Of a DNA stretch of 64,000 bases, positions 25,301-35,657 are shown piece by piece. The position numbers and the translations under genes were made by a program. Below the pieces are notes generated by a model that searched no databases, was not told the origin of the DNA, and was given only the letters and a program-made list of their open reading frames with translations. The stretch covers positions 1,550,001-1,614,000 of the forward strand of contig NC_089435.1 of assembly GCF_026210795.1 (NCBI RefSeq), in the 5' to 3' direction. The stretch is from Rhizophagus irregularis. Its lineage: Eukaryota; Glomeromycota; Glomeromycetes; Glomerales; Glomeraceae. Within the stretch, counting starts at the first letter, position 1. Every line of letters starts with the position of its first letter.

Positions 25301-28300
25301 GATATAAATAAATAATAGAATTAAATAAATGACTTACATGCTATTATAAAATAATTTTTAAATGAAGATTTTAATTAGTTTTAATTATATTTATCATATA
25401 AAAATGTAATAATATAATTAATAAGTAAATGATTTACTTTCTATAATTTTTAAATAAAAAAATTTAATTAGTATTATAAATATGTAATAATAGAATTAAT
25501 AGAATTAAATAAATGACTTACTTTCTATATTATTACATAATTTTAAATAAAGAATTTAATTAGTTTTAAATAATAAATAAATATATAATAACAGGATTAA
25601 ATAAATAACTTGTAAGTTATAACTTACCAGCTAAAATAAATTATAAAATAATTTTTTAAATAAAAATTTGGTTAATTTAAATTATATGTAAATATTATAT
25701 AAACATATAATAATAGAATTAAATAACTTACGAACTATATTATTTTATAAATAAAGAATTTAGTTAATCAAATTATATATAAAATTATTAATAGAATTAA
25801 ATAAATAACTTACAAACTATATTATTATGTAATTTTTTAAATAAGTACTTAGTTAAATTGCATGCAAATAATATAATAATAGAATTAAATAAATAATTTA
25901 TAACTAACCACCTAAAAGATAAAAAACTTAGTTAAGTCAAATTATATATGTGAGTATATAATAATAGAATTAAATAAATAACTTACAAGCTATATTATTA
26001 AATAATTTTTTAAATAAGGAATTAAATTAGTTTAAATTATATAAATATATAATAGGATTGAATAATAACTTACAAGCTATATTATTAAATAAAAAATTTA
26101 TTTAGTATAAGTTATATGTAAATATGATGTAAGTAATGAAATTAAATGACTTACAAGCTATATTAGTAAATAGTTTTTTAAATAAAAAATTCAGTTGATT
26201 CAAATTATATGTAAAAATTATATAATAGTAGAATTAAATAAATAACTTACCCTCTATATTATAAATAAGTTTAAATAAAAAATTTAGTTAACTTAAATAT
26301 GTGAATATAATTATAGTACTAGTAAATATTAAAATATTAACTTACTTTCTATATTATTAGTTAATTTCCAATAAAGAATTTAATTAGTTTAAATTATACA
26401 TAAATATTATATAAATATATAATGATAAATAATTAACTCACTCCCTATATTGTTAAGTAGTAAAAAATTTAGTTAGTTTAAAATATATGCAAATATTATA
26501 CAAATATGTAATACCAGAATTAAACCAATAACTTACAATCTATATTATTTAATTTTTAAACAATGATTCAATTAGTTTAAATCATATGTAAATATGTAAT
26601 AGTAATAGAATTAAATAATAACTTACAAACTATTATATTATTAAATAATTTTTTAATTAAGAATTTAATTAGTTTAGATTGAATTTGTAATATATGTAAT
26701 AATAGAATTAAAAAAAAATAATTTACCTCCTATATTATTAAATAATTTTTTAAATAAAAAATTTAGTTAGTTTGAATGAGTAATAGTACAAATATATAAA
26801 ATAACTTACTCCCTATATTATTGAAAAATTTAGTTAATTTGAATTATATAAATATTATATAATAATATTATTATATAAATTAATAATAGAACCAAATAAC
26901 TTACTTTCTATATTATTGAATAAAAAATTTAATTAATTTATATTATATATACTTATATTATGAAAACAATAAATAACTTATAACTTACTGACTAAAAGAA
27001 ATTACCAAATAATTTTTTTAATAAAGAGAATTTAGTTAGTTTAAATAATAACATATAAGTATTATATAAATATGTAATAATAGAATTATTCAAACAACTT
27101 ACCCCCTATATTATTAAATAATTTTAAAATAAAGTTAATAAATATTATATAATAAATATGTAATAGTAAAATTAAATAAATAACTTACGAGCTATCATAT
27201 TATCAAACAATTTTTTGAATTTAATTAGTTTAAATTAAATATAAATATGTAATAATAGGATTAAATAAATAACTTACAATCTATATTATTATTATTAAAT
27301 AATTTTTAAGTAAATAATTTAATTATATTAATATTATATGTAAAAATGTAATAATAATATTAAATAACTTACAATCTATATTATTAGTAATTGTTTAAGT
27401 AAAGAATTTAGTTAATTTAAATTCGATGTAAATATTATGTAATATATAATATTATGATAAATAAATAACTTATAACTTACCAGCTAAAAAATTTCAAATA
27501 AAGAATACTCAATTTAGTTAATGTACATGTAAGTATTATATAAATATATAATAATAGACTTAAATCGATAACTTACAATCTATATTATTAAACGAATTTA
27601 ATTAGTTTAAATTATATATAAATAATATTGACTATGTAATATTAGAATTAAATAAAATGTTAACTTACGAGCTATATTATTAAATAATTTTTAATTTTTA
27701 AGCAAAGAATTTAGTTAATGTAATTATATGTGAACATAATAAAAGTATATAATAAAAGAATTAAATAAAGCAATTTCCATTTATACACGGGATGTTCAAG
27801 CAAAAAGGGGACGTCTAAAGCGGAGCAGTTTTGGCCGGCATTACGGCATTAAGGAATTTACTATGATCACGTGATTCTACTCCGCTTTAGACGCCCCCAA
27901 AAAAAGTACGTAAATTTTTATGCCGATCACTTAATGTTGGCTGAAAAAAATAAAAAATTTTTTGTTAAATAAGTCTAAAAATGATATATTTTCAGAGATA
28001 CACTTACCGTCCATTTTTTTAAAGTTATATTTATTTTTGTTATACTGACACGTGATATGTGCTTGAAGTACCCGTGTATATTAAAATTTTCTTAAATAAA
28101 TATCTTACGAACTATATTATTAAATGATTTTTAAAATAAAAACTTAGTTAGTTTAAATTATATGTGAATATTATAATGTATAATAAATAAATGACTTACT
28201 TTCTATGTTATTAATAAATGATTTTTAAGCAAACAATTTAGTTAGTTTAAATACATGCAAATATTATATAATTATATAACAATTAAATAAATTACCCCCT

Positions 28301-29216
28301 ATATTATTATAATTATTTTAAATAAAAATTTCAGTTAACTTAAATTTATAAGTATTATATAAATATGTAATGGAAAATAACTTACTCTCTGCATTGTTAA
28401 GGAATTTTTTAAATAAAGAATTTAATTAGTCTAAATTATATATAAATATTATATAAATATGTAATAATAGATTAAATAAATAATTTACCGCCTATATTAA
28501 TAGATAATTTTAAATAATAAATTTAATTAGTTTAGATTATATAAAATATCATGAAATAAATTAGCTCATACTTACGAACTAAAATAAATCATCAATAATT
28601 TATTAAGAAAAGTATTTTAGTTAGTTAATTTATATTACCGTATATGCAAATGCATGTAATAATAGAATTTAATAAATAACTTAGAACTTACCGACTAAAA
28701 AAAATTGCCAAATAATTTTTTAAAATAAAGAATTTATTTTTGTTTAAATTACTGTACATAAGTAAGATAACATACGACTTACACCCTGTAATATTATTAA
28801 TTGTTAATTAGTTAAATATAAATATAATACAGATATATACTATAAATAAATAATATATATCTTACAATCTAATAATTTAAATAAAGAATTTATAATCAGC
28901 GTTAGTCGAGTTTTGTAAATTATCAAACAATAAATATAATATTATTAAGTAATGTAACTTGCCATCTGGAATATAATTAATTATTAAGTAGTTATTTAAA
29001 CAAAGAACTTCAGTTAGTTATTTGAAAATAATGTGAAATAAAGTACTAAAAGTTTAACTTACTAACTATAGTATTGTCGATCATTAAATGAATTATTTAG
29101 TTATATAGAATATGAAAAAATAAGTAATTTCATTATTATTCAATTTTAAGATAATCTATTGACTTACGAGCCAAATATTTAATGTGCCTTTTATCTTTAT
29201 CATCACTGTCAGCCAT
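19377..29216 (-). CDS. Kinase gene assembled from about 82 one- to three-nucleotide microexons
   Basis: Predicted exons: 29216-29168 (49 nt, MADSDDKDKRHIKYLA plus one base), 81 exons of exactly 3 nt, one of 1 nt (20817), then 20723-20507, 20417-19478 and 19399-19377. The total is 1473 nt, or 490 residues. The joined frame is open. Residues 56-73 read ISFLSLVVLGILALMAFF, a credible membrane helix, preceded and followed by Trp. A Trp-rich stretch and GRKKKKT follow, then the kinase. Kinase motifs: DENIDKFI and WIPYNEF lead-in, YLDKGGFSIIYKA loop, VVLKC lysine, IHCDFHDGN catalytic loop (Cys replaces the usual Arg of HRD), a Glu/Asn-rich insert, DLG and MAPE. The tail ends DIETDEN after a phase-1 intron. 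The 3' exons are firm. The microexon part is inferred from splice signals, phase and openness, with no transcript evidence. If the array is not spliced this way, only the exons below 20724 remain. Confidence 0.7.
20817..22854 (-). other. Microexons 62-82 of the array
   Basis: In order: 22852 GGG; 22765 TTC; 22661 CTT; 22568 GGA; 22474 CAT; 22402 GGG; 22310 GAA; 22193 CTT; 22101 CAT (GC donor); 22010 GGC; 21909 TTT; 21715 GTG; 21593 GGA; 21482 GAA; 21376 AGA; 21288 AGA; 21198 AGA; 21097 AGA; 20997 CAA; 20905 TCG; 20817 G. They add residues 78-98: Trp-rich, then GRKKKKT. The four AGA units sit in the least diverged part of the array (recent duplications). The last exon is a single G between TTTTAG and GTAAGT. 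A weaker one-base site exists at 20786. Confidence 0.75.
21780..21870. mobile_element. Small hairpin insertion in an array intron
   Basis: A roughly 80-bp segment with GATACAGTTATT and AATAACTGTA in inverted orientation and a GC-richer core (GGGGAGTAACACCCTGTAGG). It accounts for the 191-bp intron between triplets 21909 and 21715. Exact ends unclear. Confidence 0.45.
22956..24972 (-). other. Microexons 41-61, encoding the membrane helix
   Basis: In order: 24970 CTT; 24896 TTT; 24795 TAT; 24696 CAT; 24611 TGG; 24524 TTG; 24431 TTT; 24323 TGG; 24079 GAA; 23987 TTT; 23893 TGG; 23786 CCT; 23694 TAA; 23611 TGG; 23530 CTT; 23439 TTT; 23339 TTT; 23245 GGG; 23141 AAT; 23052 TAG; 22956 TTT. They add residues 57-77. 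The TAA and TAG triplets would be stops if read as codons. In phase 1 they are split into harmless TTA-ATG and TTA-GTT. Confidence 0.75.
24147..24274. mobile_element. MITE inside an array intron
   Basis: Imperfect terminal inverted repeats: the left end is GGACATTTCACTAAAAGCCA, and the right end read in reverse starts GGGATATTTTGTCAAAAGC. It lies between triplets 24323 and 24079 and explains the doubled spacing there. The flanks suggest a TA target. Confidence 0.6.
25059..26729 (-). other. Microexons 22-40 of the array
   Basis: In order: 26727 GAG; 26627 TTT; 26537 ATT; 26442 GGA; 26346 AAA; 26251 AGG; 26155 CTT; 26074 CTT; 25987 CTT; 25909 GTG; 25814 TTT; 25732 TTC; 25628 CTG; 25522 AAA; 25438 AAA; 25338 CAT; 25249 TTT; 25154 GGA; 25059 TTT. 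They add residues 38-56: a basic part, then the start of the hydrophobic helix. At 26251 the acceptor reads TAGAG, so a shift to the second AG would shorten the exon to one base and break the frame. Confidence 0.75.
26810..29065 (-). other. Microexons 1-21 of the array
   Basis: In transcript order, given as lowest plus-strand coordinate and minus-strand triplet: 29063 TTA; 28963 ATG (GC donor); 28866 ATT; 28783 GGT; 28692 TCG; 28576 TTC; 28489 GCG; 28386 AGA; 28296 GGG; 28200 AAA; 28109 TTC; 27669 CTC; 27577 ATT; 27481 CTG; 27373 ATT; 27278 ATT; 27189 CTC; 27103 GGG; 26989 TCA; 26905 AAA; 26810 GGA. Each codon takes its first base from the preceding exon. They add residues 17-37, mostly polar and charged. 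Between 28109 and 27671 a transposable insertion lengthens the intron, and a possible decayed unit sits at 27770-27780. Confidence 0.75.
27782..28080. mobile_element. MITE (nested inverted repeat) inside an array intron
   Basis: Ends are TATACACGGGATGTTCAAGC and GCTTGAAGTACCCGTGTATA, with a probable TA target. A second inverted repeat is nested inside: GGGGACGTCTAAAGCGGAGC at 27816 and its reverse complement near 27870-27895, around a CACGTG at 27868. The inner part belongs to the same family as 34281-34693. Confidence 0.75.
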
Positions 29217-30470
29217 TACTATATAATTATATCAAATGAAAAAGATAATGTATATATATATATTTTTTTTTTATTTACGTGGGTATATATTTATGCAAAA
29301 ATGCATTATGTCGATCAAAAGATGCATACAATGAGCATTTGCAATAAGATCACGTGACTAAACATGGACGTGTTGATTGGAGAGATCACGTTGTTTATAT
29401 TTATCTCATCGACTGAGTTTTTTTGAATGATATGATGCCTATTCGTCACAACCTATAAGTGTATGCAAATTGTTAAACTTTGCATGCCCTAAAAATATAA
29501 CTTCTAAACTTAATTTAGCAAGTTTGCTTAGGTGATGAAGTTAGTTTTAAATTTTATTTTTGACTTATTTGGTTTTTTCGTTAAAACCATATTAAAATGA
29601 TCAGCAAAGACGATATTATTAGTTTTCTATACTTGTTTAATAATCAAAACCAAACCAAACTTTAGAGCAGTTAATAATACATCCAGTTTAGGATTATAAA
29701 GCTTTATTTTTATATTTTAAAGGAAAATTTTAATTTAATTTTCCTGAAAAGTGCTACACTACAAGAATCTGATGATACACATTCGGACATTTTCACACAA
29801 ACGACACTAGAAAGAAATTATAAATTGTTTAGTAAAGAAAGAATTTCTAAAAAGAAAGGCACTTTAGAATTTTCTTTTTAAAAATTAAGCCACTTAAAAA
29901 TATTTGAAACAGAGTTGATTATAAAAAAGTCCACCTGATTATGGGCTATATATCTTTCTTGTATTGTTAGTATCTTTCTGAAAAACATTATCGTGTAGTT
30001 AGCCGCGAAACATAACTGCATTATTTCTGGTTGGTTGATCATCTGCACCTAGTTTAATCGCAAAAATTTAAACATTTATAATACGGCAAAAAAAAATTTA
30101 AGGTTCACCCCATTTTTATTCAGTTAATTTTGTCATTTTGCCAAGAGTTCTTTTAGGTTGAATAGATTAAGGGACTTCGGGTTAGAGAATGTCAAAACGC
30201 CAACATATCCTAGTTTAAAATAAAATGTATCACAGGATTAAAAAACCATTGATTCAAAAGTATTTTTTGTTAAATAGCGTAAAAGTTTTCTTAATTGCTT
30301 GCATATTATTAGATCACTATTCAAATACTAGATTTCGCATTTTATGTACTATTTTAATCATTTTAATTATTTTAGTCTTTAAATGAAGTTTCTCTTTTAA
30401 TTTTTTGAATAAATGTATGAATATGTAATAATCAATTAAAACTCGATGATAATTATGGAAATGAATTATA
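29217..30470. other. Intergenic, upstream of the microexon kinase
   Basis: Immediately upstream of the ATG on the minus strand are TATATAG-type AT runs, a possible promoter. CACGTG at 29351. At about 29440-29720 lies a diverged relative of the 34281-34693 repeat (GCAAGTTT.CTTAG and TTTTTGACTTATTTGG motifs). No gene seen. Confidence 0.45.
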
Positions 30471-31085
30471 TTACAATATATACTTATGACTCGTGTTCGA
30501 TTTAATAATTGTTATGAAAAGATCCTGCGGTAAATGTCCTATAATATTATTAATCGAAGGTTGATGAGATTTTAGATCAAACTGTCTTTCATGACGCAGC
30601 AAAATTTTGAGACCTAGAAATCCTACTGTTGATGTAAATTTCTCTAGTATTTCACAAATAAGCATATTTCATTTAAACCTTAAACTCAATAATCAATATA
30701 TGTTACTTTGAATTTGCTTTCATTTATTTTATGTATTACATAAAAATAAAATTCACCCTTTGCACAAAAATATTATCATATATTTATTCGTATGCTTATT
30801 TATTGACCTCATTTGAAGCACTGATATCTCGCGAAATACTTTTGCAGGTGTACATATTCTTACGTTTGAAGAATCAAAATCTCGTCCAACCATAGGAAAA
30901 TAGCATATATCTACGCGTAATTTATCATCATTCCATGTTTCCTTTCATCATATTTGGATCAATAATATGGTTACTTTCAAAATATTCAATTGCTAATTTT
31001 GGTTCCTGAATATTTGGATGAAATCAAAGTAATTTATAAATAATATCTCGAATTAGTTTTGGTGCCATTGCATCAACTTGTTCTT
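30471..31085 (-). pseudogene. Coding-like remnant, family unknown
   Basis: On the minus strand, 31085-30950 reads as an open stretch (KEQVDAMAPKLIRDIIYKL, then EPKLAIEYFESNHIIDPN) with one in-frame TGA. A further open frame lies at 30665-30471 (64 residues). Codon use is gene-like, but the pieces are broken and I do not recognise the family. Confidence 0.3.
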
Positions 31086-31691
31086 TTCTATTAATATCGT
31101 TGATTTCACATTGAAAAAACCAATTTTTTTTACTAATTGTAAAAATTTAATTAGATCGTTAATTCAGTCAAGGCTAAATTCAGTCTTCATTAAGATTCAC
31201 ATGACTGCACTAAAAATTGATATGACTGAACTCAGAAAGATCGTTGGACCAGACTCCGCAAAGATATACTCATAACAAAAGATGTTATAATTGTCTGTTT
31301 GCGTAAAATGGATTATGTAGTTCTTGCCTTTTTTGGATAATTCCGGTCAAATTTATGTTACCTTTTTATATACTGTTTGACATTATCTTAGTTCTGGCCC
31401 TGAAGAAATGCGTACAATCCATTAAATGATAGGCTAGAGCAAACATGGAACATTATACAACATTACACAACATGATATTTATCCTTTTTAGATCTGGTTC
31501 TGCAATACAGTTACTTATAGTTAACTAAATATAGATGCAAAAACCATTTGATATAATATTAATTGTTATTTCTCAAATATAATTTTCATAACTAAGGAAA
31601 ATCACCTCATAAATTTTTATTTGAAATATGAAATAAAAATTTATACTTTTTCAAAATAAAATGTGATGCGCTTTTATAATACAGTATATTA
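31086..31691. other. Intergenic
   Basis: No gene supported. A 65-codon frame at 31078-31275 has no recognisable features. Confidence 0.45.
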
Positions 31692-31794
31692 GTCCGAAGT
31701 GTAACGAAGGACTATATGCTATTCGTATCAGTTTCACAAATGTCCTGTTGTCTGTCCAGCACGTGATGATGTGCAATGATTACTGCGCTTCGGA
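31692..31794. repeat. Dispersed short inverted-repeat element, copy 2
   Basis: Perfect 8-bp ends GTCCGAAG and CTTCGGAC. It has the same internal order as 1533-1663, including CTGTCC and CACGTGAT (31760). It lies about 170 bp upstream of the second kinase start. Confidence 0.5.
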
Positions 31795-31963
31795 CTTTTC
31801 CGTTTCGCTTGGGTAGTACATTTTTTGATTTTACAGTATGTAACGTTCATTAGGTTATACGACTAACTTGATAAGTCAAGGGCTATGATGTTATGACTTC
31901 CGATTTTTTTCCTTTTGTTTTCTTTCTTTTTTTTTTGTTTCAAGATCTTAATAAGGTTCAAGC

Positions 31964-34089
31964 ATGACTGATATTCGTAAAGCTAATGCTGCAATTAAAA
32001 GAGCATATACCTTAATAGATTTTAGTATTTACAATGATGTACATAAACAATATGAATTTAAAAGACAAGCAATTCTTGTTGATGATTCACTTATAGAAAA
32101 TGAAAAATCTGAAGCAATAAGAATTTTGACTGCAAATTATGATGAAAGCAAAATTATTTATAATGAAGGAATAAAAAGAATTTGTAAAAATTGTAACAAA
32201 GAATGTTTGGCCACATTATATTGTGAATATTGCGTTCGAAATTATTTAATAGCAAATTTTTCAAATTGGACATCTGGAAATGATAATATTGATAATTTAA
32301 TACAAGATAGTCAGATGAAAGCAATAAGCCCAAATCTAATACCAGAATGGATCCCATACAATAATCTTCAAAATATTGAATATCTAACAAAAGGTGGATG
32401 CTCTGAAATTTATATAGCAGAATGGGTTAATGGAAGTTATGATGAATGGGATTTTAAAGAACAACGATTAAAAAGATATGGTGAACATTTAGTAGTACTT
32501 AAAAGACTAGAAAATATCGAAAATGCAAATCAAAGTTGGTTTGAAGAGGTTTGTAATATAGAAATATTTTAAAAAGTAATAACTGAACTTTGTGCCTAAA
32601 ATTTTAATATAATTTTTGTAGGCTAAATCACATTTAACTATAAGCAATAGATGTCCAGAAATTGTACAATGCTATGGATTAACACAAGATCCATCAAATG
32701 GAAGTTATATGCTTGTAATGAATAAGACAGATACAGATTTAAGAAAATATTTACAACAAAATCATAATCAACTTGCATGGAAGGAAAGAATTCAAATTGT
32801 TGCTGATATAATTCTAGCACTTTTACGAGTTCATAATGAGAATGCAATTCATAGAGATTTGCACTCCGGGAATATATTATTCATGGTATTTGATAGTAGA
32901 TCTTTTATTAGTGATCTTGGATTTTGTGGACCTGCAAATAAACCGTTAAAAAGTATATATGGAAATCTTCCTTATATAGCGCCTGAGGTTATTATTGGAA
33001 AAGAACAGACTTTTAAATCTGATATTTATAGTATTGCAATGCTTATGTGGGAAATTTCATCTGGACGACCACCATTTATTAATTATGAACATAATTACGA
33101 TCTTGCTATGAATATTGTTAATGGTATAAGACCAAAAATTATACCAGGAACTCCTTTAGAATATAAAGATTTAATGATACAATGTTGGGATGCTGATCCA
33201 TCAAAAAGGCCTGATATTATAACACTTCGCAGTAAAATAAGAGAAATCAATTATTTTTATCAGAGTAAATCAAACCAGTCAGAAGAAAATAATGTAAGTA
33301 GCCTGGAAAATTATACAAGTACAAGCAAGCTTTATCAATTTGGAACTTTTCCTGAACCAAGAAATGCAACAGAAGGTAATATCCCAGTTTTTACATTTTG
33401 GTCAATTATTTGAAGAGTATTGTTATTAATAATATTATTTTAATTAAAATAATAGAAGAACTAGAAGGTAATAAATTATTTTAAATTTTCTTAATTTAAA
33501 TGATTGTGATAATTAATTATTTTTTGAACTCTTAGCATTTTACAGTAAACCTTTTAACTCCTATATTCCTGATAACAGTAAGTATTTTAGATTAATATTA
33601 AATCTATTAACTTATTTAATTTGATACTGTTAGTTGATGATTTTGATAAATTAAATAATGATCAGAATAGAACATCAAGGATGAATAGTATATTTAAAGC
33701 TAATTTGTTCAATATAAATTTTATTAACTTTAAGAAGTAGTCAAATCAATAAGTAATAATGTTTATTAAATTATTTAGTAAATAGTAATAGATTATTCAA
33801 AATATTTAAAAAGAATTTTCAAGATGGTATATTATAGAGAAGAAATAATGCAACAACAAAGAAAGAATATTTATATTAATAGATTATTTAATGTCATTTT
33901 AATGATTGTTTTTATTCATTAATTCTAATTTATTATAATGTAGATGAGGATGAAGTATACAATAATCCTAACCTTCATTCAGAAGATCAAGATAAATTGG
34001 AAATCTCTGATAGTAAGGGAATTTATTTTATACTAATGTTGAAACTTTAAATAGCTATTAACCTTATTTTTTTAATGTATTTAGATTAA
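31964..34089 (+). CDS. TKL-like protein kinase, paralogue of 10131-12448
   Basis: The first two exons (31964-32548 and 32622-33375) have the same junctions as the paralogue. N-terminal Cys cluster CKNCNKECLATLYCEYC, kinase loop LTKGGCSEIYIA, lysine in VVLKRLE, IHRDLHSGN, DLG and IAPEV are all present. Tail exons 33456-33467 (12 nt), 33536-33577 (42 nt), 33944-34012 (69 nt) and 34085-34089 match the paralogue's sizes and phase 1. The middle of the tail has decayed. The 72-nt exon equivalent (from 33634) lacks its GT donor. The 54-nt equivalent survives as 33781-33828 (48 nt). The intron before the 57-nt equivalent has shrunk to 11 bp and leaves a stop. Because all tail exons are frame-neutral, skipping those pieces still gives an open frame. 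Kinase domain looks active. Confidence 0.85.
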
Positions 34090-34280
34090 GGTTGGTCACT
34101 GTAAGTAATATATTACGGCATTTTGGATTACAACTTGTATTACTACCTAATTTTCAGATTATGACTCAAAATTACAAAATTGCCGTATTAAAGTTGTAAT
34201 TATTCTTAATTTCAGCCAAGTCCATAATGCCGGGTCAATTTTTTCGCATTATATCACGTGACATTACACTAGTTTCCATA

Positions 34281-34693
34281 AAAGGGGTCATCTAAAGCCA
34301 GGTTCGATCATGTAACTTGTAAAATTTTATTTTTACAAATAAACTTATTTACCAATATATAAAACTTTTAAGTTACATATAGTATGTGTATTTTAGCCCG
34401 CTTTGCAAGTTTACTTAGTGCGCAACATGGGTTTTAAACACCGTTTTTGACTTATTTGAATTTTTCATTTTCATCATCTATTTTTAGATATGATCGGCAA
34501 AGATTATTCATTTATATGTAAAGTCAAAACCAGTGTTTAAAATACGCTTTCATTCACTAAGTAAACTTGTAAAGCAGGTCAAAATACACTTATTATATAA
34601 CTTTCATACTTACATTAATCCTAGTTCATAAAAAAATGGCTTATTTATAAAATGTCAAGTCACATGATCGAACCTGACTTTAGACGGCCCCCA
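34281..34693. repeat. Inverted-repeat element, GTCTAAAGC family
   Basis: The left arm GGGGTCATCTAAAGCCAGGT is matched by an inverted right arm ending GACTTTAGACGGCCCCC. A second inner inverted repeat (TGCAAGTTTACTTAGTG and its reverse complement) surrounds TTTTTGACTTATTTG. A related arm recurs at 34757-34790 next to a CACGTG (34785), and another member sits at 27816-27895. Confidence 0.65.
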
Positions 34694-34810
34694 TAAAAGG
34701 CAATTTTGTATTCCAATGAAATCTGGAATGAGTTATATAAGTTATACTAATTTCCAAAAAAGGGCATCTAAAGCCGTGTGCAATCACGTGATCCATCTGA
34801 TTTTCTGGGT

Positions 34811-35186
34811 TAGAGATGGCAACGGTCACGGTCATTAACCGGTTATGACCGGTCATGACCATGACCGATATCGGTCGGTCAAAGACCTCTGACCGACCAT
34901 TTGACCGACCATTTGACTGACCGTTTAACTGATCCTGAAAATGTTTGCGAAATGTAATTTAATAAAAAAATATTTCGCAAACATTTTTTTAATTATTTTA
35001 ATAGAAAACGTTGCGAAAATGTTTTTTATTAAGTATTTCAAACGTTTTTTATTAAATTACGTTTTGCAAACATTTTCAGGATCGGTTAAACGGTCGGTTA
35101 ACTGGTCAGTCAAACCGGTCGGTCAAAGGTTCTTGACCGGTTATGACCGATTGATGACTGACCATGACCGACCGTTGCCATCCCTA
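34811..35186. mobile_element. hAT-like MITE, GACCGGTC type
   Basis: A 376-bp element with the exact 8-bp duplication TTCTGGGT (34803-34810 and 35187-35194). Ends are TAGAGATGGCAACGGTC and GACCGACCGTTGCCATCCC followed by TA. Subterminal regions are runs of GACCG(A/G) and GGTC. The core carries an inverted repeat around ATTTCGCAAACATTTTTT. Confidence 0.9.
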
Positions 35187-35657
35187 TTCTGGGTGCTACA
35201 GTATCAGATGGAACGTGATATTTGTATTACTTGTAAATATACGCCTCTTTCATCTCTTTTTTTAAGGGGGAGTATACCATGTAGATCATTTTCATAATAA
35301 ACTATTTGGAACGATCATTACAAGGTAATACAAGATAAACGTGACTATGAAAAAAAAATCAAAATACGCCAAACCGCTTTCATATTTTTTGTGTAAACTC
35401 TCCAGAATTCACGCTTCACATACCATAAAATAAAGTCAACATTATTTTACTAAATAATATTTTGACATATATATAAAGTTTTTAGCGAACTGCCAATTTT
35501 CAAGTAAGAGCTGCCAATTTTCTAGTTTGTTCTAAGTAACCTTTATTAAAACTTTTATATCTTTGTTTAAACGACTTGTAAAAAGTGTTTTTATATTTGT
35601 TTAAAGCAAAAAACTTGATATTATGCTAACTTCTGAGTTTTTAAATTTTTTTAGAAC

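Larger units (their letters stand above)
20724..29167 (-). repeat. Tandem array of intron units with codon-sized gaps
   Basis: About 82 diverged units average about 92 bp (most 72-122 bp). The minus-strand consensus is donor GTAAGTTATTTATTTAA, an AT-rich middle, a branch-site-like AACTAACTAAATTC, a T/A-rich tract and acceptor AATAATATAG. The next donor begins three bases after that AG. A minority of donors vary (GTAAAT, GTGAGT, GTATGT, GTAATT, GTAGGT, GTTAGT), and two are GCAAGT (28962 and 22100). Some acceptors are TTTTAG, TACAG, GCAG or CCAG. The flanking signals are conserved while the three bases between them take at least 27 different values. Confidence 0.92.

Noticed and set aside
20724-29167. 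CRISPR-like array, because of regular repeats with variable short spacers
   Set aside because: Units are AT-rich and diverged, the variable part is only three bases, and the genome is clearly eukaryotic with spliceosomal introns. The conserved parts are splice signals.
20724-29167. Plain intronic satellite with chance splice-like motifs
   Set aside because: Kept as the main alternative but not preferred: spacing between AG and GT is exactly three bases in 81 of 82 units, the joined frame is open only in the required phase, and the single-base unit gives the needed frame correction.
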